NCBI GenBank assembly: GCA_964582475.1
Contig: CAZOQS010000004.1
Location: 1 to 64,000, forward strand
Source of the DNA: JAGOTP01 sp964582475
Lineage (GTDB): Bacteria; Patescibacteriota; Patescibacteriia; 2-12-FULL-60-25
Reading direction: 5' to 3'
Length of the DNA stretch: 64,000 nucleotides
Shown: piece after piece, positions 41,458 through 50,675 of the stretch
Layout: every line of letters starts with the position of its first letter
Numbering within the stretch: position 1 is the first letter of the stretch
Program-made: the position numbers and the translations under genes
Notes under the pieces: generated by a model
Told to the model about the DNA's origin: nothing
Database searches by the model: none
What the model saw: only the letters and a program-made list of their open reading frames with translations

Positions 41458-42237
41458 TTACCGGCTCGCTTTGAGCGAGTGGAAGAGTTTTGCACTGACG
41501 ACCTGAGAGAGTCCTGTTCCAACGAGCGAGAGGAGCAGGTTTGCAACCGTCGCAACGATGAACAAGAGACCGGCAATGATCAACATAGGAAGGCTCGCGG
41601 CGGAAAGACCGGCAGAACCGCCTTCGGAGAAGCTCATAATAGCAGCAGCACCCCCGATAATCGCGAACACAATAGGAACGATGTAGATTGCAAATGAGAT
41701 GATTCCGATAATGATCTGGAATACAAGCGCAGGGAAAATCGTGCGCCACAGCGTCTTCCACCAGCGACCCTTCACGAGATCCATTGAGCGTGCAATCGCA
41801 TTCGTACCAGTCGTCCCTTCTTCAAGATAGACCGCTACGGCCTGGCTCGCGGCGATGATGAACCAGATACCCGGAATGATGAAGAGCACCATTCCTCCCA
41901 TGCTCGCTAACCAGCTAAGGAGGGCGATGAGGAGGACGGGCACGAACATCTGAGAAAGGGTCTTTCCTTGAGTTGCTTGAGCGATTTGTCCTCCATCTTT
42001 CGCTAAGACGTAGCGCATGGCGTGCAATGTCACGAAAAGCATCCCCACACACAAGACGAGAACGCCGAGCAGAATCATCAAGGCAGATTCCAGTGCGATT
42101 CCGCCCATGTAGAGAGGGTAGAAGGCGACCATGACGAGAACCATCCACGCATTGCGCTTTACGATGGTTTTCCAGTCATTTTTGAAAAAGACCCATGATT
42201 CATGGATCAAGTCTGAGATAGAGATAAGAGGGGTCAT
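41458..42237 (-). CDS. Multi-pass membrane protein, paralogue of 40618 gene
   Basis: 259 residues with about six membrane segments. It shares the PGIW ... A-R-S-x-x-L-V-x-GRWW block with its downstream neighbour. Function unknown. The ATG lies 10 nt after TATTAT (42253-42248), placed inside the end of folA's downstream region, so it seems to have its own promoter separate from the dTMP operon. Confidence 0.8.
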   Translation of the reverse strand: MTPLISISDLIHESWVFFKNDWKTIVKRNAWMVLVMVAFYPLYMGGIALESALMILLGVLVLCVGMLFVTLHAMRYVLAKDGGQIAQATQGKTLSQMFVPVLLIALLSWLASMGGMVLFIIPGIWFIIAASQAVAVYLEEGTTGTNAIARSMDLVKGRWWKTLWRTIFPALVFQIIIGIISFAIYIVPIVFAIIGGAAAIMSFSEGGSAGLSAASLPMLIIAGLLFIVATVANLLLSLVGTGLSQVVSAKLFHSLKASR

Positions 42238-42255
42238 AGATGCGGGTATAATACA

Positions 42256-42735
42256 CTATTTTTTGTTTCGTTGATAGGTTACAAACAAAAACCCAGGGTA
42301 CGCTTTTTGTTCAACGCACTGCCACTGTGCTGGATCGATCGTTGGGAAAAAAGTATCACCCTCTACATGCTGGTCTATACGTGAGAGGTAGAGCGTGTCG
42401 GCGAGATCGATCGTCGCTCGATAGATTTCGGCTCCACCGATGACACAGATATCCTCAGACGCATGTGCAGAAAAAGCGGACGACAGATCGTTGAAACGTT
42501 CCACTTCTGGTGGAAGAGGATAGTCCGCTTGGCGTGTGATCACGACGTTCAAGCGATCGCGTAAGGGGCGAAACTTTTCGGGGATAGATTCCCAGGTCTT
42601 GCGCCCCATGAGAACCGTTTTGTGAAGCGTGAGTTCCTTGAAGAGAAGTTGTTCCCCAGGAATCTTCCAAGGGATCCCGCCGTCTTTTCCAATACAGCCG
42701 TTACGTGAAACGGCCGCGATGAGGGAGAGAGGCAT
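42256..42735 (-). CDS. folA: Dihydrofolate reductase
   Basis: 159 residues from ATG 42735 (MPLSLIAAVSRNGCIGKDGG). NADPH/folate signatures: GIPWKIPGEQLLFKELT, VLMGRKTWESIP, and ICVIGGAEIY. It regenerates tetrahydrofolate used up by ThyA, whose gene stops 4 nt before this start. Upstream in-frame codons to 42816 lie in thyA and are not used. Confidence 0.96.
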   Translation of the reverse strand: MPLSLIAAVSRNGCIGKDGGIPWKIPGEQLLFKELTLHKTVLMGRKTWESIPEKFRPLRDRLNVVITRQADYPLPPEVERFNDLSSAFSAHASEDICVIGGAEIYRATIDLADTLYLSRIDQHVEGDTFFPTIDPAQWQCVEQKAYPGFLFVTYQRNKK

Positions 42736-42739
42736 AAGC

Positions 42740-43612
42740 TTAGACGGCAATTGGAAAACTAATTTTTGGAAAACTCTGATAATTTTCGATAATGCTGTCT
42801 TCCGCTTTCCAATCAAAGATAGACGTGAAGTGAGGTGTTGTTATGGTAGGGAGGGGATAGGCGCTTGGATCACGTTCCAATTGTGTTTTGACCCCCTCAA
42901 GGTGATTTGCGTAAATATGCGTATCGGCCAAAAAACCAACGAGCTTTCCTTCTTGAAAGCCTGACTCTTTCGCGAGCAGATGAAGCAGGAGTGCGTAACT
43001 GGCGATATTGAATGGCAATCCGAGCACGGTATCAACGGATCGCTGGTTCCAGAGAAGATTGAGTTTTCCATTTATTACCGTTACCTGGAATGCATAATGG
43101 CAGGGTGGAAGACCCATTTCACCAAGCATACAAGGATTCCAAGCAGACACGATCATGCGGCGATCGTTTGGATTTTTCTTTAGCGTCTCGACAATCTTTG
43201 CAAGCTGATCAATTCCTTGTCCTTCATAATTTTTATCACACCCTTCGTAGGGTGCATTGAAGTGACGCCACTGGTATCCATAAATTGCACCAAGGTCACG
43301 TTCCGCCTTCATCCGTTGCTTTGACTCTTCATCGTTTCCGTATGGAGCTTTTTTTGGATAGGCCCATTCGTCCCAGATGTGATTGTTCCGTTCCTGTAAC
43401 CACTGTTTATCGGTTAGACCTTTTATAAAGAACTCGAGTTCAGAAGCGATCAGACGGAAGGGGACAGATTTCGTTGTTAATAAGGGAAATCCTTTTGACA
43501 TGTCATGCTCAAACATTGCTCCAGCGATGGCGATGGTATCGACCCCGGTGCGGTTTTCTTTTCGTTCACCCGTATCAAGAATTTGTTGAATAAGAGCATG
43601 ATAATTTTTCAT
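42740..43612 (-). CDS. thyA: Thymidylate synthase
   Basis: 290 residues from ATG 43612 (MKNYHALIQQIL). ThyA features: GERKENRTGVDTI, ITTKS-type LLTTKSVPFR, active-site Cys in GLPPCHYAFQ, RSVDTVLGLPFNIASYA, and HIYANHLEG. Makes dTMP from dUMP and methylene-THF. The long in-frame extension to 44020 runs antisense-like through dut and is spurious. Third gene of kinase-dut-thyA-folA. Confidence 0.97.
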   Translation of the reverse strand: MKNYHALIQQILDTGERKENRTGVDTIAIAGAMFEHDMSKGFPLLTTKSVPFRLIASELEFFIKGLTDKQWLQERNNHIWDEWAYPKKAPYGNDEESKQRMKAERDLGAIYGYQWRHFNAPYEGCDKNYEGQGIDQLAKIVETLKKNPNDRRMIVSAWNPCMLGEMGLPPCHYAFQVTVINGKLNLLWNQRSVDTVLGLPFNIASYALLLHLLAKESGFQEGKLVGFLADTHIYANHLEGVKTQLERDPSAYPLPTITTPHFTSIFDWKAEDSIIENYQSFPKISFPIAV

Positions 43613-43649
43613 AACAAAAATGAAGTCTAGTTTTTTAAAGAAAGGGAGT

Positions 43650-44096
43650 TTATGTATACCCACCGCTGTGTCCCCACCCTCCGCGTGAATTGTCTCCGGC
43701 TGGCGGTGCTTCTTGCCAGGTGGCGCGGGCGATGGAAACGAGGACGCCTTGCACAACGCGATCACCCGCATGAAGTTGTACTTCTTTGTCGCTCGGGTTC
43801 CAGAAAGACAGGCTGAGTTCGTCTTGTGGCCCGCAGAAATCCTGATCGACAATTCCGATCGTGTTCGCGAGACGTAGACCAGTCTTCTGAAACAGCGACG
43901 AACGAGGGGCGAGTAAGAGCATGTACCCGGGAGGCGTTGCGATGATGAGGCCGGTTGGAACGGTTGCAGCTCCATGTGCTGGGACAAGCGTGTCTTCGGG
44001 GCAGACGATATCAAAGGCAACCGATCCTTCTGTGGCGTATGTCGGCAACGGGACGGAGTCTTTGACGCGGGTAATACGAACAGTTGGGGACGACAT
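43650..44096 (-). CDS. dut: dUTP diphosphatase
   Basis: 148 residues. Trimeric dUTPase motifs: VAFDIVCPEDT (I), APRSSLFQKTGL (II), NTIGIVDQDFCGP (III), GDRVVQGVL (IV), and C-terminal RGGWGHSGG (V, normally RGxxGFGSSG). The last motif has His in place of the usual Phe. Yields dUMP for ThyA and keeps uracil out of DNA. Second gene of the dTMP operon. Confidence 0.94.
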   Translation of the reverse strand: MSSPTVRITRVKDSVPLPTYATEGSVAFDIVCPEDTLVPAHGAATVPTGLIIATPPGYMLLLAPRSSLFQKTGLRLANTIGIVDQDFCGPQDELSLSFWNPSDKEVQLHAGDRVVQGVLVSIARATWQEAPPAGDNSRGGWGHSGGYT

Positions 44097-44119
44097 AGGC
44101 GGAGTTCAAAACGACAAGC

Positions 44120-44704
44120 TTAGACGCTCGGGATGGCGGCTTGGTGGGCTTCGTACCCAAGCTCCTTCATCATCGCCTTCACCTGTAACTCAAGATCAGC
44201 CGGAGTTTTGCTGTTGTCGAGTTTTCTCCAGGCACGATCCATCACAAGCGGAATCGTGACTTCGGTCGGGGCATTATCTTGGGAGACGAATTCCTGCCAG
44301 GTCATGTGTTGTTCGCCACTTTTCTCACCACGCTTTTTCATGCGTTCGTAGCGCATCTCCGCAGGGACATCGACCGAGACCAGTTTGAAGAAGGGGAGTG
44401 GCTCGAGTGCGACGATATCTTCGGGGCGGCGGATCCCATCAATAACGACGAGGGGACTTTGGGACAAGACCGCATCCCGTTCGATGGCGTATGACAAGAC
44501 GTCTTCTCCGAAGTTGGTGCGAAGAGCTGTCGAAAGCGCAATAAAGTGGTCGCGTGAACGATCGATGTGCAAACGCGTCAGAATATCTCCTAAAATCGCG
44601 CTAAAACGAGAATAAGCAGCGCCGTACTGTTGAGTAAGAATATCTGCGACGGTGCCTTTCCCGCACCCCGACTGACCGACGAGACCGATGATGTGATTCG
44701 GCAT
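44120..44704 (-). CDS. P-loop (deoxy)nucleotide kinase-like protein
   Basis: 194 residues. Walker A GLVGQSGCGKGTVADIL at the N-terminus, VIDGIRRPEDI as the Walker B/substrate region, and an Arg-rich lid (YERMKKRGEKSG). It resembles deoxynucleoside-monophosphate kinases of phages and dephospho-CoA kinase-like proteins. It is the first gene of an operon with dut, thyA and folA, so phosphorylation of dTMP or dUMP is the likeliest role; not proven from sequence. Confidence 0.78.
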   Translation of the reverse strand: MPNHIIGLVGQSGCGKGTVADILTQQYGAAYSRFSAILGDILTRLHIDRSRDHFIALSTALRTNFGEDVLSYAIERDAVLSQSPLVVIDGIRRPEDIVALEPLPFFKLVSVDVPAEMRYERMKKRGEKSGEQHMTWQEFVSQDNAPTEVTIPLVMDRAWRKLDNSKTPADLELQVKAMMKELGYEAHQAAIPSV

Positions 44705-44822
44705 ATGTCAGGAGAGTACTCGGCCGTCTTCAGGGTGTCGACCATCACTTATCCGCACCATCTGCCGAATCCCTGCAAAATAGTGTATAATTTGGAAACT
44801 CAATTCATTTAGCGTTACTTTT

Positions 44823-45173
44823 ATGGCACTGACACTCAAAAAGAAATCCCATTCCTCATCTCATCTCGGCGCAGGTCTCGCAGCAGGCGCAGTTCTTGGT
44901 CTCGCAGCCGGTCTCTTTCTTCAGTCTCGCAAGGGCAAGGAGTTGACGAAGGAGGCTGAAGCGAAGGCAAAGATGTTGCAGAAGCAGGTGATGAAGAAGC
45001 TTGAAGGGGCTGGTGAAATGACAAAGGAAAAATACGGAGAAATGGTCGACCAGGTCGTCGAGTTCTACCAAAAGAGCAAAGACGTCGCGACCAAAGAAGC
45101 TCCAGCTGTCCGCAAATATTTGCTCGGTCGCTGGAAGGATATCCAGTCCCACATCGACAAAGCAGGGAAATAA
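44823..45173 (+). CDS. YtxH-like membrane protein
   Basis: 116 residues. A short Gly/Ala-rich membrane segment (LGAGLAAGAVLGLAAGLFL, about 15-33) followed by RKGKELTKEAEAKAK and amphipathic helices, the YtxH/general-stress-protein pattern. Probably membrane associated and stress related. TATAAT at 44786-44791; terminator follows. Confidence 0.78.
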   Translation: MALTLKKKSHSSSHLGAGLAAGAVLGLAAGLFLQSRKGKELTKEAEAKAKMLQKQVMKKLEGAGEMTKEKYGEMVDQVVEFYQKSKDVATKEAPAVRKYLLGRWKDIQSHIDKAGK

Positions 45174-45188
45174 TCCTCTATAGGAGAT

Positions 45189-45219
45189 AAAAGAACGAGC
45201 CTTATTGGCTCGTTCTTTT
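45189..45219 (+). terminator. Terminator after YtxH-like gene
   Basis: AAAAGAACGAGCC-TTATT-GGCTCGTTCTTTT. Confidence 0.9.
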
Positions 45220-45254
45220 ATCTGACCATCTACTTGATTTTCGAGTGAGACTGC

Positions 45255-46358
45255 TCAACGGGTAGCGTTTAAAAAATTCCAAAATTTCTTTAGATTCCGC
45301 CAGAGGTATCCGGACACGCTTGGTCTAAGAGGAGCCTCAGTTCCATTTCTTGTACGCGTGGAATGCGGTGGTGTTTCGGTATGTGGCGAAGCTGCTTGTG
45401 ATCCAGCAGAACTAAATGCATCCTTCGGTGTTTGGGACTTTCGAGTAGTAGCTGCGCGGCTCGTTTCACCGCGATAAGGAGTCTTTCCGGCCATCGTCTC
45501 AGCAGGTGCCGTTTTTCTAATACTAGATTCGTTTGGGTCCCACAAACGAATCTCCCCCGTATCAACCCTTTGCAGGATAAGGTCTCCCTTTGAATTTGAA
45601 GAAGGTTGCCCAGCATCATGCGAGACGAACAGGACTTTCCAGGCGGTATTTGGTGGATATCCATCTAGGCGAGACTGTACAATGTCTCCTTTCTGAAACG
45701 TTCTCTGCTCCTCTCTGGCTCCTCTCAGGTTGGGCGCTCTATCATGCTTGCCAAGCGATTCTTCACCGATAAATTCAGCTGTTGCGAGAATTCTCCCAGC
45801 TTTTAGAGCGTCTGCTTGCGCAACGAGTTGCAGGCGTTTTTGAGCGAGTTCCGGAGAGAGGTTTGCGTTCGTCTTAGGAAATTGACGCCGTTCTCGATCG
45901 AGTTCAAGTTCAAGCTGCGTTGGCCGAGCCATGGGTGGCGTCAGTTCAAGCATTTTTTGGTAACGATCTTTATGGGAAGACCATTTTTTAATCTCAGATT
46001 CATTTTTCGCCTTTACAGCTTTCTCTAATTCACGTTCTGCAGTCGCTAGTTCGTTTGCGGCCAAAAAGGCGTATCCAGTGTCCTTAAGAGCTGCAAAACC
46101 AGTGAAATCGTTTTGGATGGGTGCGTAGGGCTCTCCTCCCGCTTTGATGCGTGCTTCTCTAACGTCTACTTCGTCGTCTTTAGACCAAGCGAGTCTCATT
46201 TCTTTGCGTGCAGCCTGTATCTCTTCAAGTCCTCGGCCGTTCCAACCGCGAGCAAGTTCTACCGTCTCGGGTCGAGATCTACGATGGTTGGTCGTACTCC
46301 TTTCTCGCACGTTATCTTCCGGAAACCCGACGAATTTTGTTGGTCTATCTATACCCAT
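45255..46358 (-). CDS. Hypothetical protein with disordered C-terminus
   Basis: 367 residues, no family recognised. The N-terminal half is helical and charged (ATAERELEKAVKAKNESEIK); the middle has FQKGDIVQSRLDGYPPNTAWKVLF, which could be a small beta barrel (SH3- or KOW-like), followed by LQRVDTGEIRLWDP. The C-terminal 100 residues are Ser/Thr/Pro-rich and probably disordered. No signal peptide. Confidence 0.7.
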   Translation of the reverse strand: MGIDRPTKFVGFPEDNVRERSTTNHRRSRPETVELARGWNGRGLEEIQAARKEMRLAWSKDDEVDVREARIKAGGEPYAPIQNDFTGFAALKDTGYAFLAANELATAERELEKAVKAKNESEIKKWSSHKDRYQKMLELTPPMARPTQLELELDRERRQFPKTNANLSPELAQKRLQLVAQADALKAGRILATAEFIGEESLGKHDRAPNLRGAREEQRTFQKGDIVQSRLDGYPPNTAWKVLFVSHDAGQPSSNSKGDLILQRVDTGEIRLWDPNESSIRKTAPAETMAGKTPYRGETSRAATTRKSQTPKDAFSSAGSQAASPHTETPPHSTRTRNGTEAPLRPSVSGYLWRNLKKFWNFLNATR

Positions 46359-46464
46359 AAAAAAGTACTATTAAAAGTGTACACGGTCAGTCTACTCTAA
46401 GGAGCCCCCTCATTAAAGAGGGCAATAAAGAGTATGTATCTTACTTTAATAGTTTACTTTTCGT

Positions 46465-49107
46465 TTACGTCTTCTTAAACACTATCTTCTCCTTCACAAC
46501 ATCGATCGTAATACTATTCCCTTCCTCCACTTTGTGTTCAAGAAGCTGCATGGCAAGTTCATCAAGAACGAGTTCCTGAATCGCGCGCTTCAGCGGACGG
46601 GCGCCATAGGCTGGGTCATGGCCCTTTTCGGCGATGAGGAGTTTAGCTTTTTCCGTGAACGTGAGCGTAATGCGCTTTGACTGTAGGCGCTTCATGACAA
46701 TACGAAGCTGCAGATCAACGATCTTCGCCAAGTCTTCTTTTCCAAGTGACTGGAAGATGACGATCTCATCGATGCGGTTCAAGAACTCGGGACGGAATTG
46801 TTCACGCAGCAACTCCATGAGACGTGTACGCATCGACAGGGTTTTCTTTTCGTCGTCTTTGCTCTGGCTTGAGAAGCCGATTTCTGCCCGCTTCTTGCCG
46901 GCATCAAGAATCATGTCGGATCCGATATTTGAAGTCATGATCACGATGGTATTCTTGAAGTTCACGGTGCGACCTTTGCCATCCGTGAGTTTTCCATCAT
47001 CTAACACCTGCAATAGAAGATTGAAGACGTCTGGATGGGCTTTTTCCACTTCGTCCAAGAGAATAACGGAATATGGTCGGCGTCGAATCTTCTCTGTGAG
47101 CTGTCCGCCCTCATCGTATCCAACGTATCCAGGAGGGGAGCCGATCATGCGTGAGATTGCGTGTTTCTCCATGTATTCTGACATGTCGACACGGACCATC
47201 GCGTCTTCGTCATCGAACAAGATGTCGGCTAAGGCACGTGCGAGTTCCGTTTTTCCAACACCGGTTGGACCGAGGAAGAGGAAGGAGCCGATCGGACGGC
47301 GTTCTTCGTTGATGCCCGCGCGTGAACGACGCAAGGCGTTCGCAACTGCTTTCACGGCCTCATTCTGACCAATGACGTGTGTATGAAGAGCTTCTTCCAG
47401 CTTCGTTAATTTCTGGGCTTCTGACTCGAGCATACGTTGAACAGGGATGCCGGTCCAGCGGGCGACGACGGTTGCGATTTCTTCCTCGGTAACAGCGTCT
47501 TTCAAAAGACCGCGCTGACCTTGGAAGGCCTTGAGTTTGGCTTCAAGCTGGTCCTTCTCCTTCTCCTTTTGGGGCATTTGACCATAGCGAATACGAGCGA
47601 CTTTTTCGAGGTCACCTAAACGTTCAGAGGCATCTGCATCGGTCTTCAATTTTTCCAGAGCGGCCTTTGCTTCACGAATGTGTCCAATGATTTCTTTTTC
47701 GGCTTTCCAGCTAAGTTCAAGTCCATGCGCTTTTTCATTTACTTCTGCCATGTGACTTTCAATTTCGGCGAGGCGTTCTTTTGAGACGTCATCCTCTTCT
47801 TTGAGGAGAGCACGTTTTTCGATGTCTAATCGCATCAGTTCACGCTTCAAGCGGTCGAGCTCTTCTGGAAGGGAGTCGATCTGCATACGGAGGCCGGAGG
47901 CGGCTTCGTCGATCAAGTCGACGGCTTTGTCTGGCAAGAAACGATCCGTGATATAGCGTGTCGAGAAGCGCACCGCGGCCACAATTGCTCCGTCGGTGAT
48001 ACGTACTCCGTTGTGTAATTCGTACTTATCTTTGATCCCACGCAAGATCGCGATCGCATCTTCTTCATTTGGCTCATCGACAAATACTGGCTGGAAACGG
48101 CGAGCGAGCGCCGCGTCTTTTTCGATATGTTTTTGATATTCCTGCAAGGTCGTGGCCCCGATCGCGCGGAGTTCGCCACGAGCCAATGCCGGCTTCAACA
48201 TGTTTGAGGCGTCCAGCGTTCCGCCTTCCCCTCCGCCACCTGCTCCAACGAGCGTATGTAACTCATCGATGAACAGAATGACTTTTCCAGCGGAGCGTTC
48301 GATCTCTTTGATCACGGCTTTCAAGCGCTCTTCAAACTCTCCGCGGAACTTTGTTCCGGCAACGAGAGAGCCAACATCCAACGCCAGCACTTCTTTCCCT
48401 TTGAGTGATTCAGGGACATCACCGGCAATGATCCGTTGCGCTAAGCCTTCAACGATCGCTGTTTTTCCGGTACCGGCTTCTCCAATCAAGACCGGATTAT
48501 TTTTGGTACGACGCAGCAAGATCTGCATGACGCGTCGGATCTCTTCATCTCGACCGACGACTGGATCGAGCTTGTCTTCACGGGCGAGCGCCGTGAGGTT
48601 ACGACTGTATTTTTCTAACGCTTGGAACGCCCCTTCAGGTTCAGGGGAGTCGACGGTCACATTGCCGCGTACATCTTTGAGCGCGGTCAAAATCTTTGTT
48701 TGGTCGGCACCATAACGTTCAAGAACATGCGCTAATTCACTTCGGCCATGAATGAGGGCGAGCAAGATATGCTCGGTTGAGACGTAGTTGTCTTTAAATT
48801 GTTTGGCGATGTTTTGTGCTTCCTCTAATACGCGTACCACATCTGGGGTTAGGTAGAGGTTGGTTGGGTTTACCTCGCTGCTACTCACTTTTGGGAGCCG
48901 CCGAATGAGCTCTTCGACCTCCCCTTTGAGGTCGGGGATGGGGACGGACAATTTTTTCAAAACAGCGGGGACAGCTCCGTCCGCTTGTTCAAGTAACGCA
49001 AAAAACACATGCACCGCTTCCAGGGTTTGTTGGCCAGACTGGAACGCGATTTGCTGAGCATGTTGCAAGGCCTCTTGGCTTTTATGGGTGAAGTTCTGGG
49101 GAAGCAT
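46465..49107 (-). CDS. clpB: Chaperone ClpB (disaggregase)
   Basis: 880 residues. An N-terminal Clp_N domain, the first AAA+ domain with GEAGTGKTAIVEG, a coiled-coil middle domain (about 400-530) that distinguishes ClpB from ClpA/C, the second AAA+ domain with GPTGVGKTELA, and a D2-small domain (GARPLKRAIQ). Hexameric ATPase that resolves protein aggregates with DnaK. It has its own promoter overlapped by a CIRCE operator, so it should be HrcA-repressed and heat-induced. Confidence 0.97.
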   Translation of the reverse strand: MLPQNFTHKSQEALQHAQQIAFQSGQQTLEAVHVFFALLEQADGAVPAVLKKLSVPIPDLKGEVEELIRRLPKVSSSEVNPTNLYLTPDVVRVLEEAQNIAKQFKDNYVSTEHILLALIHGRSELAHVLERYGADQTKILTALKDVRGNVTVDSPEPEGAFQALEKYSRNLTALAREDKLDPVVGRDEEIRRVMQILLRRTKNNPVLIGEAGTGKTAIVEGLAQRIIAGDVPESLKGKEVLALDVGSLVAGTKFRGEFEERLKAVIKEIERSAGKVILFIDELHTLVGAGGGGEGGTLDASNMLKPALARGELRAIGATTLQEYQKHIEKDAALARRFQPVFVDEPNEEDAIAILRGIKDKYELHNGVRITDGAIVAAVRFSTRYITDRFLPDKAVDLIDEAASGLRMQIDSLPEELDRLKRELMRLDIEKRALLKEEDDVSKERLAEIESHMAEVNEKAHGLELSWKAEKEIIGHIREAKAALEKLKTDADASERLGDLEKVARIRYGQMPQKEKEKDQLEAKLKAFQGQRGLLKDAVTEEEIATVVARWTGIPVQRMLESEAQKLTKLEEALHTHVIGQNEAVKAVANALRRSRAGINEERRPIGSFLFLGPTGVGKTELARALADILFDDEDAMVRVDMSEYMEKHAISRMIGSPPGYVGYDEGGQLTEKIRRRPYSVILLDEVEKAHPDVFNLLLQVLDDGKLTDGKGRTVNFKNTIVIMTSNIGSDMILDAGKKRAEIGFSSQSKDDEKKTLSMRTRLMELLREQFRPEFLNRIDEIVIFQSLGKEDLAKIVDLQLRIVMKRLQSKRITLTFTEKAKLLIAEKGHDPAYGARPLKRAIQELVLDELAMQLLEHKVEEGNSITIDVVKEKIVFKKT

Positions 49108-49121
49108 AGGTCAGGGAAGGA

Positions 49122-49148
49122 TTAGCACTCTCGTACAGAGACTGCTAA
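49122..49148. promoter_or_regulatory. CIRCE operator (HrcA site) of clpB
   Basis: TTAGCACTC, 9-nt spacer, GACTGCTAA: one mismatch from the consensus TTAGCACTC-N9-GAGTGCTAA. It lies right after the clpB -10 box and covers the predicted start point. Confidence 0.85.
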
Positions 49149-49149
49149 C

Positions 49150-49178
49150 ACGATACGACGAACAAAAAAGGGTGTCAA
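49150..49178 (-). promoter_or_regulatory. clpB promoter
   Basis: Minus strand TTGACA (49178-49173), 17-nt spacer, TATCGT (49155-49150). Confidence 0.75.
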
Positions 49179-49207
49179 TTGTTCTCTATGAGAGGAGGGG
49201 TTACCAT
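49179..49207 (+). promoter_or_regulatory. Promoter of the 49214 lipoprotein gene
   Basis: TTGTTC (49179-49184), 17-nt spacer, TACCAT (49202-49207), back-to-back with the clpB promoter. ATG is 6 nt after the -10 box. Confidence 0.55.
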
Positions 49208-49213
49208 TTTGAA

Positions 49214-49813
49214 ATGAACTCTCCTCGTTTCTCTATTCTCGCACTCGCCACCGTTCTTACAAGCGGCTTTATTCTCACTGGGTGTGGAAAGACATCGTTA
49301 ACCACTGCTCCTCAGATGCAACCAACAAGCTCTGCGTCTTCGACGAATACCTCTCTCCCAACCTTGCCAAACGCGGACTTAACACGTGAACGGATGCAGG
49401 AGCTGTATGCAAAGGCTCGAGCATCTGTCGACGAAGCGGTGCCTGATACCTATTTTACGTTTGTGGAGGAGATCACAAATGGGGAGCAGGTTGCTGAATT
49501 CCGTAACCGTTGGTCTGAATCCGAGACAAAGCGTGCACTTAAAACGTTTGCGCTCCCTGATGTGGCGAAGGGAAAATACCTTGATTTCAAACAAGAAGGG
49601 GACTGGGCTGGGTACTACTATCTGTCTGAACTCGAAGATACCAGTCGCATTACGATTGAACTGGTCCGATTCCATCGCAAAGACGGTCGTTGGATGGTCT
49701 ACCCAAGGGGCGGATCCTATTCGACCGAGGCACCAGCTACCGAGGCGGAACGAACAGCGGTAATCAATGAAGCAATCGCCGAAAGTGATGCCTTGCGTCT
49801 AAAAGCGGAATAA
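49214..49813 (+). CDS. Lipoprotein of unknown function
   Basis: 199 residues from ATG 49214. The lipobox ILTGC ends the signal peptide at about residue 22, followed by a Ser/Thr linker and a globular domain with Trp/Tyr-rich strands (GDWAGYYYLSELED; RKDGRWMVYPRGGSY). No family recognised. It is divergent from clpB and probably near-leaderless. The earlier in-frame start at 49088 lies inside clpB. Confidence 0.75.
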   Translation: MNSPRFSILALATVLTSGFILTGCGKTSLTTAPQMQPTSSASSTNTSLPTLPNADLTRERMQELYAKARASVDEAVPDTYFTFVEEITNGEQVAEFRNRWSESETKRALKTFALPDVAKGKYLDFKQEGDWAGYYYLSELEDTSRITIELVRFHRKDGRWMVYPRGGSYSTEAPATEAERTAVINEAIAESDALRLKAE

Positions 49814-49822
49814 ACTCAGAAG

Positions 49823-49855
49823 AAAAACAGCCGAGCTCAGCTCGGCTGTTTTTAT
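49823..49855. terminator. Bidirectional terminator between convergent lipoprotein genes
   Basis: AAAAACAGCCGAGC-TCA-GCTCGGCTGTTTTT. Confidence 0.92.
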
Positions 49856-50589
49856 ATCGGGAAGAAAACTTCCACCGGGGTGTCGATGTCTCGATACTCG
49901 ATTTCAATCGTTCCGTCTTCGGAGGGGATGGAGAAAAAGAGAGGGAGGCCATTTGCAACGCAGATTTCAAGCGGCTGGTACCCTCCGAGGTTTCCCATGA
50001 ATTGTGAGACGCTGTGCATCTTGCAGCCTCGCTTTGGGTCGTCTTTCACCGAACCGTAGCGCGCATTGTCGGATGGATAGATCGGTTCAGCATTTCCACG
50101 ATTTGTAATTGCTTTGAAGAGAGTCGTGATGTTTTCGGCCTCGGGTGTGTTGGTGATCTCGCTCCAGGTGGAAGTCCCACTTTTGATTGCAACACGGTCG
50201 TTGAACAGGGCCATTTCTGTAGTGAATCCGTTTTTCAACGCCAGCTTCCCAAAGGCTCCCTTTGATTGGTTGTAAGCGATCTCGCCTTTTATGCCTTCTG
50301 GACCGCCAATCGTGATATTGGCACGGAACGACTGGCTCTTCTGGAAACTCGACATGACTTCACGTAGGCGTAGAATTTCAGGATGAGGTTGTTTTTCTGG
50401 TTTACGTACCTTGGAGGGGTCGGCTTGAGCAGCCTTAGTTTCAACCGAAATCGTAGGCAATTTTACCTGCCCACTGGCTTGAAGCGAGGTCACATTTGGC
50501 CGTGATGTATCGATTTTCTTACAACCAAAGCCGGTCAGTGCCAGGCTGCCAAGCAATACCCCAAGGAGAAGTGAACGACGAAAGAGCAT
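49852..50589 (-). CDS. Lipoprotein of unknown function
   Basis: 245 residues. The signal peptide ends with LTGFGC (about 23). A beta-rich domain follows (SFRANITIGGPEGIKGEIAY; TEMALFNDRVAIKSGTSTWS), with two Cys (RGCKMH; LEICVAN) that could form a disulfide. The fold resembles LolA/LppX-like lipid-binding half barrels, but this is only an impression. It overlaps the terminator with its last bases. Confidence 0.72.
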   Translation of the reverse strand: MLFRRSLLLGVLLGSLALTGFGCKKIDTSRPNVTSLQASGQVKLPTISVETKAAQADPSKVRKPEKQPHPEILRLREVMSSFQKSQSFRANITIGGPEGIKGEIAYNQSKGAFGKLALKNGFTTEMALFNDRVAIKSGTSTWSEITNTPEAENITTLFKAITNRGNAEPIYPSDNARYGSVKDDPKRGCKMHSVSQFMGNLGGYQPLEICVANGLPLFFSIPSEDGTIEIEYRDIDTPVEVFFPI

Positions 50590-50675
50590 ACAAAAGATGA
50601 CCCTATTGTGCCAAAGAGGCGGGATAAGCGATAGAGCATGGCGTTCAGACCGGAAAAACGGTAGGCTCTACGCCT

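Noticed and set aside
42740..44020. 426-codon version of thyA
   Set aside because: The extra N-terminal codons overlap dut in another frame; homology begins at ATG 43612.
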